This document shows, one piece after another, positions 1 to 9,642 of a stretch of DNA of 64,000 bases (its first letter is position 1; every line of letters starts with the position of its first letter). The notes beneath the pieces were generated by a model. The model searched no databases, was not told the DNA's origin, and worked only from the letters and a program-made list of their open reading frames with translations. A program made the translations under genes and the position numbers. Location: NCBI RefSeq assembly GCF_900107455.1, contig NZ_FNQB01000003.1, positions 1,426,001-1,490,000 on the forward strand, given 5' to 3'. This DNA is from Asanoa ishikariensis. Its GTDB lineage: Bacteria; Actinomycetota; Actinomycetes; Mycobacteriales; Micromonosporaceae.

Positions 1-11
1 TTCCTTCGCGG

Positions 12-596
12 TCAGTGCACCCGCAACCGCCCGATCGGGACGGCACCGGCGGCGAGCCAGCGTTCGACACTGCGGGCGTACGCCCGAACCAGCACCGCCT
101 CGGTCCGGTGGGTGGCGATCAGCGCCGCCGCCTCGTCCGCGTCGTGCCCGCGCAGCCGCAACACCGCGTAGGTCAGCAGGATCGAACGCCGGCGCCCCTG
201 GTGACAGTGGATGAGGACCCGGGCCTCGGGCTCGTCGGCAAGGACCAGGGACACGTACTGCGCCGCCGCCGACCATAGTCGCGGGTGCTGCGGCTGGCCG
301 AAGTCCCACATCGGCGCGTGCACGACCCGGGTCGGCCCGAACAACGCGCGCTCGGCGGCCAGGTCCTGCGAGAGCCAGGTCTGCGTGGTCGACCGGCAGT
401 TGATCACGTGGGTGATGCCTTCTTCGCGCAGCAGTGGCAGGGTCGCGCCGGTGGGCACGCTGCCGACGGCGATGCGTTCGTCACCGATCCAGCTCAGCCA
501 GGAGTTGCGCTTGCTCGGCCCGTAGAACCGGGTGCTGTGCCGGTGGAACCAGCGGCGCCACTTGTCCATGATGGACGGCTCAGGGAAGTCCCCCAT
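12..596 (-). CDS. Dual-specificity/tyrosine protein phosphatase-like protein
   Basis: A 194-residue protein of the cysteine phosphatase superfamily. The P-loop reads HCHQGRRRS at residues 130-138, which fits HCx5RS, with Cys131 as expected nucleophile and Arg137 as phosphate-binding residue. Asp98 in the MWDFG stretch is the likely general acid. No signal peptide or membrane segment is visible, so it should be cytoplasmic. It lies 61 bp behind the methyltransferase gene and may be the last gene of the leftward hydrogenase transcript. An alternative start is the Met at residue 10. The family is clear; the substrate (phosphoprotein or other phosphoester) is unknown. Confidence 0.75.
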   Translation of the reverse strand: MGDFPEPSIMDKWRRWFHRHSTRFYGPSKRNSWLSWIGDERIAVGSVPTGATLPLLREEGITHVINCRSTTQTWLSQDLAAERALFGPTRVVHAPMWDFGQPQHPRLWSAAAQYVSLVLADEPEARVLIHCHQGRRRSILLTYAVLRLRGHDADEAAALIATHRTEAVLVRAYARSVERWLAAGAVPIGRLRVH

Positions 597-657
597 GCCC
601 CAATGGTGGCAGGTCCCCGCACGCCACGCGGAGGTTCGCGCCCGGATGTCCGGGTCG

Positions 658-1311
658 TCAGCGGTGCAGCTCCACTCGCCACCGGAAGATCGGGGCGTCG
701 GGCTCGCGGAGCTCTTCCACGCGGTCGACGGTCAGCCCGTCGACGGCGAACGCGTCGATCTCGTCGCGGGTCAATGGCCAGGGCGGGCCGCCGAAATCGG
801 TCTGCGGGTCACGGCCCGCCGCGATCACCAGCAGCGTGCCGCCGGGAGCAACCAAAGGGCCGACCTGGGCGATCGCCGCCCGCCGGGGCGGTTCGGGCAA
901 CGCCTGCACGGTCATGCTCTCCACGACCAGGTCGAACGCACCGCGCCACTCCCCCGGCGGGTCGAACAGGTCTGCCACGACGTACCGCACGGATGAGTCA
1001 GGGTGCCGCTGCTTCGCGGAGGCGATCGCCGTGGCGGAGATGTCGAACGCGACCACGTCGAAGCCCAGCCCGGCGACGAACTCGGCGTCGCGGCCCAGCC
1101 CGGCCCCGACGACCAGGGCCCGCCGCCCGTCACCGACCACCGCGGACCGGGCTGCCCACTCGGCGAGCAGGCTGTGCGGCGTCGCCCGGTCCCACGGCAC
1201 GGCGACCGCACCGTCGGCCGCCGCCGCGTACAGCCGCTCGAACCAGCCCGTCGGGTCGCCCTCCGCGATCGCTTCGCTGGCCAACTCGCGGGCGTAGGCG
1301 TCCGGGTCCAT
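658..1311 (-). CDS. Class I SAM-dependent methyltransferase
   Basis: A 217-residue single-domain methyltransferase. The glycine-rich SAM motif I is ALVVGAGLGRDAEFVA near residues 65-80, followed by an acidic strand end (VVAFDIS) and the post-motif region VVADLFDPP. An N-terminal helical cap precedes the Rossmann fold, as in thiopurine S-methyltransferase-like and tellurite-resistance-type enzymes. The substrate cannot be read from sequence. The start ATG lies 5 bases after the stop of the DUF6390 gene, which places it in the same transcript as the hydrogenase maturation genes, though a role in hydrogenase assembly is not implied. Confidence 0.8.
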   Translation of the reverse strand: MDPDAYARELASEAIAEGDPTGWFERLYAAAADGAVAVPWDRATPHSLLAEWAARSAVVGDGRRALVVGAGLGRDAEFVAGLGFDVVAFDISATAIASAKQRHPDSSVRYVVADLFDPPGEWRGAFDLVVESMTVQALPEPPRRAAIAQVGPLVAPGGTLLVIAAGRDPQTDFGGPPWPLTRDEIDAFAVDGLTVDRVEELREPDAPIFRWRVELHR

Positions 1312-1316
1312 GCTGA

Positions 1317-2024
1317 TCAGCCTACGGCGACCCGGTAGCGGGCCTCCATGACCTCGATCCGCCCGGCCTGGTCGGCGGTGAGCGTGTCGCAGACCCAGTT
1401 CCAGTGCAGCGCCACCCGGTCGCCCGCCGCCAGCCCGGACAGCAGCGACCACCCGTCGACCGACCACCTCACCGACTCGCGTCGCAGCGAGCCCGGCACC
1501 AGCCCACCACCGGGCGACACCGTCAGCGGCCGGGACTCCACCGTCGCCGTCTCCCCCGTCACCGCGGTCACCACACCCGTGCGGATCCGGCACTGGTCGA
1601 GCACCGAGAGCGCCTGCGGGTGGCCGGTCCGGGCCAACAGCTCCGACCACGGGTAGACCTCGAACACTTGGAACGTGTGGTGCGGCAGGGCTCGGTCGGC
1701 CGCGGAGCGCCAGCTTCCGCCGGACTGGCCGGCGAACCGCGTCGTCAGGAACGACACCAGCGCGGCGGACGAGACGCCGGCCAGCAGGTCGCCGCCGACC
1801 CAGTACGCCTCCACCACCCGTTCGTCGAGCGGGTCCGCGATGCCGGCCGAGGACGCGAGGAACTCCAGATAGGACCACGCACCCTCGAACCGCCTGGCCC
1901 GCCGCGCGATGTCCGCCGTGGCGTCGCCGCGCAGCATCGCCTCCGCGCCCGCCGGGCCGCAGTAGCCCAGCGCGTTCGGCGGGTACGCGTACCGCGCGAA
2001 CATCAACGCGCCCTCGGCCGACAC
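1317..2024 (-). CDS. DUF6390 family protein of hydrogenase operons
   Basis: A 235-residue conserved protein of unknown biochemical function. I recognise the N-terminal block FARYAYPPNALGYCGP as that of DUF6390, a family I associate with actinobacterial hydrogenase loci. It starts one base after the hypE stop. The chosen GTG start keeps the usual short N-terminal extension; an internal ATG at 2003 has a better-spaced GAGGG sequence upstream and is a real alternative. No membrane segment or known catalytic motif is visible. Its position directly after hypE suggests a hydrogenase accessory role; this is inference from context. Confidence 0.7.
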   Translation of the reverse strand: MSAEGALMFARYAYPPNALGYCGPAGAEAMLRGDATADIARRARRFEGAWSYLEFLASSAGIADPLDERVVEAYWVGGDLLAGVSSAALVSFLTTRFAGQSGGSWRSAADRALPHHTFQVFEVYPWSELLARTGHPQALSVLDQCRIRTGVVTAVTGETATVESRPLTVSPGGGLVPGSLRRESVRWSVDGWSLLSGLAAGDRVALHWNWVCDTLTADQAGRIEVMEARYRVAVG

Positions 2025-2025
2025 C

Positions 2026-3074
2026 TCAGCAGATCCGTGGAAGCTGCTCGCCGATCGGCAGGCTGATCACCCGGGTGCCGCCGAGCGCGGTGCGGGCGAC
2101 CACCATCCCGGGGTGGTCCGCCACGCACGTGCCGATCACCCGCGCGCCGGCGCCGAGCGGGTGCGCCCGCATCGTGGCCAGCACCTCGTCGGCGGCGCCC
2201 GGTGCCACGATCGCGATGAGGTTGCCCTCGTTGGCGACCTGGAGCGGGTCGAGCCCGAGCAGGCTGCACGCGTCCCGCACGGCGGCCGGCACCGGCAGGT
2301 CCCGCTCGGCGAGCGAGACACCGACCCCGGACGCCCGCGCGATCTCGTTGAGCGACGCGGCCACCCCACCCCGCGTGGGATCACGCAGCACCCGCACGTC
2401 ACCGCCGCTGCCCAGCATCGCGGCGACCAGCCCGGCCAGCGGCGCGGTGTCGCTGAGCACCGAGGTGCCGAACGACAGGCCGTCCCGGCAGCTCATGACC
2501 GCGATGCCGTGTACGCCGATGTCGCCGCTGACCAGCACGACGTCGCCCGGGCGGGCGCGGCGCGGGCCGATCTCGACGCCGGGCGCGACGAGCCCGATGC
2601 CCGCGGTGGTGACGAACACGCCGTCGCCGCTGGCACTGTCGACCACCTTGGTGTCGCCGGTGACCAGACGCACCCCGGCGGCCGCGGCGGCCAGGCCCAT
2701 CGCCTGCGCGATCCGGCCCACCACGGCGAGGTCGGTGCCCTCCTGAAGGATGAACGCCGTCGACAGATACAGCGGCGTCGCACCCGACATGGCCAGGTCG
2801 TTGACGGTGCCGTTGACGGCCAGGTCACCGATCGAGCCACCGGGGAAGAACATCGGCTTGACCACGTACGAGTCGGTGGAGAACGCGAGCCGTGCCCCGC
2901 CCGCGGTGACCACGGCCGAGTCGCCCAGATCGTCGGGTGAGGCACCGAACGCCGGCAGGAAAAGCTGCTCGACGAGCTCGGCCGACATCGCGCCGCCGCC
3001 GCCGTGCCCCATCACCACGGCCGGTGTGTCCCGCAACGGCACCGGGCACGACCAGGCGGCGAAGTCCACAGTGG

Positions 3075-3078
<4 letters not shown>
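2026..3078 (-). CDS. hypE: Hydrogenase maturation factor HypE
   Basis: HypE (350 residues) dehydrates the thiocarboxamide made by HypF on its C-terminal cysteine to a thiocyanate, the donor of the active-site cyanide ligands. The protein ends in PRIC, the expected C-terminal Pro-Arg-Ile-Cys tail. The N-terminal glycine-rich [11 protein letters not shown] block is typical of this AIR-synthase-like ATP-binding fold. The GTG start overlaps the hypD stop as GTGA, so translation is coupled. The length is normal for the family. Confidence 0.95.
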
Positions 3079-4171
<1,093 letters not shown>

Positions 4172-4175
<4 letters not shown>

Positions 4176-4420
4176 TTGGCCCCGAACTCCTCCTCGAGAA
4201 TGCCCAGCTGTTCGAAGTTGGCAAGGGTTTGCAAAGCCGATTCCTCGTCGAGCCGCTGGATCGCGAACCCGACGTGCACGACGACGTACTCGCCGACGGT
4301 CGCGTCGGGGACGTACTGCAGGCAGACGTCCTTGCGCACACCGCCGAAGTCGACGTCGGCCATCAACGTCCCGTCCCGTTCGGCGATGCTCATGACCTGT
4401 CCGGGTACTGCCAGGCACAC
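4172..4420 (-). CDS. hypC: Hydrogenase maturation chaperone HypC
   Basis: An 82-residue HypC/HybG/HupF chaperone. It begins MCLAVPGQV; the Cys after the initiator Met is the residue that binds the iron of the Fe(CN)2CO precursor and later contacts the large subunit. The GTG start has a strong AGGGGG ribosome site. This is one of two HypC modules in the operon; the other is fused to the N-terminus of HypF just upstream. It overlaps hypD by four bases. Confidence 0.95.
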
Positions 4421-4436
4421 GGTGGTGGTTCCCCCT

Positions 4437-6968
4437 CTACGATGCGGCGGAGATCAACAACTGTCCGAGCGCGATGCCGCCGTCGTTGGGCGGCAGCAGA
4501 CGCGGGCGCAGCACGGTGAAGCCCCGGTCGGCGAGCTGCCGTTCGGCCGCGTCGAGCAGGACAGCGTTCTGAAAGACCCCACCACCCAGCGCAACGGTTT
4601 TCAGGCCAGTGCGGTCGCGGGCACGGTCGGCGAGGTCGGCGATGAGCGCGGCGACGGTGGCGTGGAAGACCGCCGCGATCTCCGCGGCCGGCACGCCCGC
4701 ACGCAGATCGGCCACGACCGCCCGGACCAGCTCCGCAGGATCGGCCACCAACGGACCACCATCGACGATCATCATCGGATACGCACGCCGGGGCGAACGG
4801 TCGCGGGCAAGGCCCTCCAGCGCGATGGCGGCCTCGGCCTCGTAGTCGACGACATGCTTCGCGCCGACCAGGGAGGCCACCGCGTCGAACAGGCGGCCCA
4901 TGCTGGAGGTCGGCACGCTGCCGAAGGCGGTGTCGAGCTGGTGCGCCAGCACGTCCCGCTCAGCCTGCGGGCACGCCGCCACCGCCGGGATGTCGTCGGC
5001 CCACTCGATGCCGGCGTTGCGCAGGTGCGCCAGCGCCATCCGGTACGGCCGCAGCACACTCGCGTCGCCGCCGGCCAACGGCACGTAGCCGAGGTGAGCG
5101 AACCGCTCGGCTGCCTTGTAGTCGCAGAGCAGCACCTCGCCGCCCCAGACCGCGCCGTCGGCGCCGTAGCCGGTGCCGTCGAACGCGATCCCGATGACCT
5201 GCTCGCCCGCGCCGACGCCGTGCTCACCCATCACCGAGGCGATGTGCGCGTGGTGGTGCTGCGCGCGGTGCACCGGCCGCCCGTCGGCGTGGTCGAGCGC
5301 CCAGCGGGTGCTCCGGTAGCCGGGGTGGGCATCGGCGACCAGCCGCTCCGGGCGCACACCGGTCAAATCCTGGAGCTGGCCCGCGACCGCGGTGAGGGCG
5401 TCGACGGTGCGCAGGTCGTCCATGTCGCCGACGTGTGGGCTGAGCCAGGCGTAGCGGCCCTCGGCCACCGCGCACGTGTTCTTCAGGTCCCCGCCCGCGG
5501 CCAGCGTCGGCGGCACCTCGACCGGGAGCGCGACCGGCAGCGGGGCATAACCCCGCGAGCGGCGGACCGGCAGGGCCGCGCCGCCGACGGTGCGGGTGAC
5601 CGAGTCGTCGCACGGCACGTGGATCGGCCGGTCGTGGCGCAGCCAGGCGTCCGCGATGCCGGACAGCCGCTCCAGCGCGTCCGCGTCGTCGGTGGCGATC
5701 GGCTCGCCGGACACGTTGCCGGAGGTGAGCACCAGCGCGTCGCTGATCGGCGGGTCGCCGTCGAGGCCGAACAGCAGCTCGTGCAGCGGCGTGTAGGGCA
5801 GCATGACGCCGAGGTCCGGGTTGCCGGGCGCGACCCCGTCGGCCAGCGGCTCGCGTTTGGGTGCCAGCACGATCGGCCGTTGCGGACCGGCGAGCAGCCG
5901 CTCCTCGTCGTCGGTCAGCACCGCGATCCGGCGGGCGGTGGCCAGGTCGGCGACCATCACCGCGAACGGCTTGCCACCCCGGCGCTTGCGGCGGCGCAGC
6001 TCGGCGACCGCGCGCTCGTCACGCGCGTCGCACGCCAGGTGGTAGCCGCCGAGCCCTTTGACCGCGACGATGCGGCCCTGCGCCAGCAGTTCCCGGGCGG
6101 TGCGCAGCGCGGTCTCGCCGTGCACCGGCGGCCAGCTATGCCGTCCGGGGCCACCGGTGACCAGCTCCAGGCGTGGGCCGCAGTCGGGGCAGGCGATCGG
6201 CTGGGCGTGGAAGCGGCGGTCGGTCGGGTCCTCGTACTCGCCGCGGCAGGCGTCACACATGGGGAAGCCGGCCATCGTGGTGGTGTCCCGGTCGTACGGC
6301 AGCGCGGTGATGATGGTCAGCCGCGGGCCGCAGTTGACGCAGGTGATGAACGGGTGCCGGTGGCGGCGGTCGGCGGGATCGCGCAGCTCGGCGCGGCAGT
6401 CTTCACAGGTGGCGACGTCGGGCGAGGCCAGGGTGCGGGAACGGCCGGTCGGCCCGGAGTCCTCGATGGTGAAGCTCGTGCCGCCTTCGAGGTCCATCGT
6501 GGACTCTTTGACGTCCTCCACCACGGCCAGCGGTGGCGGGTCCGTGCGCAGCAGCCGGCCGAACGTGTCAAGGGCGTCCGGCAGCCCTTCGACCTCGACG
6601 GTGACGCCGGTCGCGGTGTTGGTCACCCGGCCGCTGAGTGCGAGGGCGGTCGCGGTCGCGTAGACGAACGGGCGGAAGCCGACGCCCTGCACGACGCCGG
6701 TCACCTCGTAGCGGCGGCGGGACCGCTGGTCGGCCGCGCGTCCCCGACCGATCAGCTCCAGCCCGTCCAGGGCGGTGCGCGCCTTGTCGCGGTCGATGAG
6801 CTCCACCGCGAAACCCATGTGGATGAGCACCCAGGCGCCCGGTTCCGGCGGCTCGTCGAGCATGCCGACGTTCACCCGGCGGGCGGCGCCTTCGACGTCG
6901 ACGAGGGCGAGTTGTCCCTCGTACCCGGGAACGAGTTCGACGACCTGTCCCGGGATGCCCAGGCACAT
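4437..6968 (-). CDS. hypF: HypC-HypF fusion: carbamoyltransferase with N-terminal HypC domain
   Basis: An 843-residue protein with two parts in one uninterrupted frame. Residues 1 to about 80 form a complete HypC-like domain starting MCLGIPGQVVE. From about residue 84 a full HypF follows: an acylphosphatase domain (GVVQGVGFRPFVY), two Cys4 zinc-finger pairs (CEDC...CVNC and CDAC...CPDC), a YrdC-like domain, and a Kae1-like domain with HRAQHHHAHIAS and IAFDGTGYG. HypF carbamoylates the HypE C-terminal cysteine from carbamoyl phosphate and ATP. The start is 1 base after the protease stop. Most HypF proteins lack the HypC part, so the fusion is notable; a sequencing frameshift joining two genes cannot be excluded. 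Confidence 0.92.
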   Translation of the reverse strand: MCLGIPGQVVELVPGYEGQLALVDVEGAARRVNVGMLDEPPEPGAWVLIHMGFAVELIDRDKARTALDGLELIGRGRAADQRSRRRYEVTGVVQGVGFRPFVYATATALALSGRVTNTATGVTVEVEGLPDALDTFGRLLRTDPPPLAVVEDVKESTMDLEGGTSFTIEDSGPTGRSRTLASPDVATCEDCRAELRDPADRRHRHPFITCVNCGPRLTIITALPYDRDTTTMAGFPMCDACRGEYEDPTDRRFHAQPIACPDCGPRLELVTGGPGRHSWPPVHGETALRTARELLAQGRIVAVKGLGGYHLACDARDERAVAELRRRKRRGGKPFAVMVADLATARRIAVLTDDEERLLAGPQRPIVLAPKREPLADGVAPGNPDLGVMLPYTPLHELLFGLDGDPPISDALVLTSGNVSGEPIATDDADALERLSGIADAWLRHDRPIHVPCDDSVTRTVGGAALPVRRSRGYAPLPVALPVEVPPTLAAGGDLKNTCAVAEGRYAWLSPHVGDMDDLRTVDALTAVAGQLQDLTGVRPERLVADAHPGYRSTRWALDHADGRPVHRAQHHHAHIASVMGEHGVGAGEQVIGIAFDGTGYGADGAVWGGEVLLCDYKAAERFAHLGYVPLAGGDASVLRPYRMALAHLRNAGIEWADDIPAVAACPQAERDVLAHQLDTAFGSVPTSSMGRLFDAVASLVGAKHVVDYEAEAAIALEGLARDRSPRRAYPMMIVDGGPLVADPAELVRAVVADLRAGVPAAEIAAVFHATVAALIADLADRARDRTGLKTVALGGGVFQNAVLLDAAERQLADRGFTVLRPRLLPPNDGGIALGQLLISAAS

Positions 6969-6969
6969 G

Positions 6970-7536
6970 TCAGGTCCCTTCGGTGGTGAGCTTGCCGAGC
7001 AGGACGTCGACCGCGGCGGCCGCTTCCGGGACCGCCGCGGCGACGGCGGGGCTGAGTCCGATGGTTTCCTCGAGGCCGGCCGGCCGGCAGCCGACCACGT
7101 AGGTGGGCGGCAGGGTGCCACCCAGGCGACGCACGGTGGCCAGCACCGTCGCGGGGTCCATCGCATGGGCGTCGACGCTGGTCGTGCCCTTCAGGTCGCT
7201 CGTTCCGACTTCCAGCACCGTGACCGTGCCGGGCTCGTCGTCGCCAGGCAGCGCGTCGATCAGGATTAGGGCCGCGACGCTGCCCAAACTGAACGAACGC
7301 TCGTTTTTGGATGCGTTGGGCGAGTCGTAGGCCTCGCCGCCCAAACTGAACGAACGCTCGTTTTCGGACGCATTGAGCAAGTCGTAGGCCAGGTGCAGGC
7401 CGCGGATGCCGTAGTCGACGACGCGCACCCGGTCGGGCAGGTCACCCCGCCGGACCAGGTGCTGGGCGACGGCCGGCCCGAAGCCGTCGTCGCCCAGGAA
7501 GACGTTGCCGATGCCGGCGACCAGGACCGAGCTCAC
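6970..7536 (-). CDS. Hydrogenase maturation protease (HyaD/HybD family) with internal duplication
   Basis: A 188-residue nickel-dependent endopeptidase that should cut the C-terminal peptide of HhyL after metal insertion. The N-terminus VLVAGIGNVFLGDDGFG matches the family, with Glu usually replaced by Asp at the first metal site (DD), and a second acidic site in RVVDYGIRG. Between AYDL and LILIDALPGDDEPG the protein carries two near-identical 19-residue units containing NERSFSLG, encoded by a 57-bp tandem repeat. This inflates a loop that is usually short. The GTG start overlaps the preceding small gene (GTGA). Confidence 0.88.
   Translation of the reverse strand: MSSVLVAGIGNVFLGDDGFGPAVAQHLVRRGDLPDRVRVVDYGIRGLHLAYDLLNASENERSFSLGGEAYDSPNASKNERSFSLGSVAALILIDALPGDDEPGTVTVLEVGTSDLKGTTSVDAHAMDPATVLATVRRLGGTLPPTYVVGCRPAGLEETIGLSPAVAAAVPEAAAAVDVLLGKLTTEGT
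7282..7390. repeat. 57-bp in-frame tandem duplication inside the protease gene
   Basis: Two copies with a period of exactly 57 bp (starting at 7282 and 7339) are nearly identical over about 52 bases. Each contains the near-palindromic core AACGAACGCTCGTT (AACGA, 4 bases, TCGTT). As 57 is divisible by 3, the protein gains one 19-residue repeat without losing frame. The shared AYD...NAS host residues show that host sequence was duplicated together with the inserted palindromic segment. Confidence 0.9.
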
Positions 7537-7652
7537 ATCGAGCGGATCTTCAGGTAGCGGCGGATGTCGGGGATCGACCGGACGGTCATCACCAGCGCCA
7601 CCAGTGCGAGGCCGGCCCCGAGCCCCGCGGTCATCATGCCGAGTCTTCTCAT
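7533..7652 (-). CDS. Small single-pass membrane protein (DUF6893-like) of the hydrogenase operon
   Basis: A 39-residue peptide, MRRLGMM at the start and YLKIRSM at the end, with one hydrophobic helix (about residues 7-26) and positive charges on both sides. It matches in size and position the tiny DUF6893-type proteins that I associate with high-affinity hydrogenase operons. Its ATG overlaps the preceding stop as ATGA and its stop overlaps the protease GTG. A role as membrane anchor or assembly factor for the otherwise soluble hydrogenase is an inference. Confidence 0.7.
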   Translation of the reverse strand: MRRLGMMTAGLGAGLALVALVMTVRSIPDIRRYLKIRSM

Positions 7653-9013
7653 GACCGGCTCTCCTCTCTCTCGTTCGGGATTCCGTCGCCGGCCAGCGGT
7701 TCGAGCTCGTCCGGCGCGAAGTAGAAGTAGCGGCCGTACCAGTCGTGCAGGTCGGCCGCGGGGTCGTCGACGAGGACCAGCGCGACGTGCACCCCACCAT
7801 CCACGTCGGACAGCACGGCGATGACGCGGGCCACCTGGTCGGCGAAGAACAGGTCCTGTGCGTCGGCGCGGCGGCTGGGGTGCACCCGGACCAGGCTGCC
7901 CTTGCCGACCGGCACGCCGTTGATGACGACCACGTCGGTGTCCGGCGAGACGGCGGCGTCGGCGGCCGGGTCCCACCACGGCGCGCCGGCGGTGTCGAAC
8001 GACGGGGGTTCGACGTTGCGCAGGTCGGCCAGGGGGTCGCGCAGGATCCCGTGCAGCGCCTGGAGCTCCTCCGGGGTCAGCCCGTCGCAGCGGTCGATGA
8101 TGGCGGCGACCTGCGGGTCGGTGGCCCGCGCCTCGGCCTTCTCCGCCTCGGTCATCGTCATGATCCGCAGCACCAGGATCTCGTCGATCTCGGTCGCGTC
8201 GAACAGCGCGCCGGGGCTCTGCTCGGCCACCTCGGGGTGGTCGTAGAGGATGATCGGCGAGCCGAGCACCAGGTCGGTCGCGCCGGGCGGGCCGGCCAGC
8301 ACGGGCCAGCAGCGGTGCTGGACGCAGTGCGCGGCGGCGGCCGCGGCGTCGTCGGGCGGGTCGATCACCGAGACGAACCCGGCGCCGGCCGCCCGCAGCA
8401 CCAGGTGCGCGCCGAGCAGCGAGACGCGCGTCGCGTCGTCCTTCGTGGACAGCGGTCCGTCGTACGCGTTCTCCACCGCGACCGTCAGCCGGGTGTGCGC
8501 ACCGTCGCGCTCGGCGGCGAGCCGCAGGTGGGCGCGGACCGGCCAGCGCCGCCGGACGACCTGCCCGACCTCGACGCCGGAACCGTCTTGCACCGGCTCG
8601 ACGTCCTCGCCGCCGGGGAAGTCGATCAGCAGCTCGCTGTCGGGTCCGACCGGCTGCCCGGTGAACACTGTCTCGCGCTCGACCGCCTCGTCCCAGGAGA
8701 GCACCGTTCGCTCGCCGACGTCGAGCGACTCGACGTCGGTGAGCCGGCCGTCGGCGTCCCGCCGCCGCACCTGCCGCGCCTGGAGCTGAAGGAACCGCAC
8801 GTGGATGTCCAGGTTGGAGTCGGCGCTGTCGAGCAGGCACTGGACAGCCATACCGGACTCCTCGCCCAGCCCGCGCTCGGCCGCCCCGGGCGGCCCGAGC
8901 ACGCCGAACTGCCACCGGGTGCGGTTCTTCTGCGCACTGGCCCGGTAGGGATAGAGCAGGTAGCCCTCGTACAGCACGGCGTCGGCGACCGCCCGGACGC
9001 TTTCCAGGCTCAC
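7649..9013 (-). CDS. Conserved hypothetical protein of group 1h hydrogenase operons (454 aa)
   Basis: A 454-residue protein without signal peptide or membrane helix. The start GTG (SLESVRAVADAVLYEGYLLYPYR) is fixed by a GTGA overlap with the DUF6084 gene. The N-terminal third resembles a conserved module with YEGYLLYPYRASAQKNR; the C-terminal third contains a run of short hydrophobic strands (TDVVVINGVPVGKGSLVRV). No enzyme motif could be assigned. It lies in the accessory block between the structural genes and the protease, so it probably assists assembly, electron transfer or localisation of Hhy; this is inference from position. Confidence 0.7.
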   Translation of the reverse strand: MSLESVRAVADAVLYEGYLLYPYRASAQKNRTRWQFGVLGPPGAAERGLGEESGMAVQCLLDSADSNLDIHVRFLQLQARQVRRRDADGRLTDVESLDVGERTVLSWDEAVERETVFTGQPVGPDSELLIDFPGGEDVEPVQDGSGVEVGQVVRRRWPVRAHLRLAAERDGAHTRLTVAVENAYDGPLSTKDDATRVSLLGAHLVLRAAGAGFVSVIDPPDDAAAAAAHCVQHRCWPVLAGPPGATDLVLGSPIILYDHPEVAEQSPGALFDATEIDEILVLRIMTMTEAEKAEARATDPQVAAIIDRCDGLTPEELQALHGILRDPLADLRNVEPPSFDTAGAPWWDPAADAAVSPDTDVVVINGVPVGKGSLVRVHPSRRADAQDLFFADQVARVIAVLSDVDGGVHVALVLVDDPAADLHDWYGRYFYFAPDELEPLAGDGIPNEREESRS

Positions 9014-9642
9014 GCGACCACCTCTGCGGGCAACATCGACCGGATCGTCTCTTCCCAACTGATGTGCCCGCGCTGGGCGCGCACGGTGGCCAGGGCGTCG
9101 AGCACCTCGCGGTCCAGCCGGATCCAACCGGTGCCGGGGAAGTACTGCTCGATGAGCTGGCGCCAGACCTCGACCGGCAGGTCGTACGACGCGGACCGAT
9201 CCCAGGGCACGGGTTCGACCGAGAAGCCGGTGGCGCCCGGCACGAACACGGTGCCGGAGAACAGGAAGGTCAGCGGCACCGTGCCGGCCCGCAGCGCGTG
9301 CAGGTAGCTGGTGCCGACCACGTCCAGGTCGTACGTGCAGGGCAGGGCGACGTCGACCTCGGTGCCGCCGGCGAAGCCGGGCACGGTGGTGTCGCAGCGC
9401 AGCCACGGGAACGAGCGCACGGTGTCGGCCCAGCGTTCCCGGCCACCGAACAGCCCGCGCAGCGCCTCGCCCTCTGCGCCGTCGTAGGCGCGGCGCCCCG
9501 GGTCGACCCGCACCTGGCAGCGCAGCGTCATCGCGTGCACCCGGCGGCCCGCGTCGTCGTCGATCCGCAGCTTGGCCGTGAGCTGCGGGGTCAGTGCGTG
9601 GGGTTCGGCGACGATGTCGCGGACGGCGAACGTCAGGGTCAT
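9010..9642 (-). CDS. DUF6084 family hydrogenase accessory protein
   Basis: A 210-residue protein, MTLTFAVRDIVAEPHALTP at the start, predicted beta-rich in its first two thirds (strands such as VDVALPCTYDLDVVGTSYL) with a helical C-terminus. I recognise it as DUF6084, found next to DUF5947 in actinobacterial uptake-hydrogenase operons. Its ATG overlaps the DUF5947 stop (ATGA) and its stop overlaps the next GTG. No catalytic motif is seen and the biochemical role is unknown. Confidence 0.7.
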   Translation of the reverse strand: MTLTFAVRDIVAEPHALTPQLTAKLRIDDDAGRRVHAMTLRCQVRVDPGRRAYDGAEGEALRGLFGGRERWADTVRSFPWLRCDTTVPGFAGGTEVDVALPCTYDLDVVGTSYLHALRAGTVPLTFLFSGTVFVPGATGFSVEPVPWDRSASYDLPVEVWRQLIEQYFPGTGWIRLDREVLDALATVRAQRGHISWEETIRSMLPAEVVA

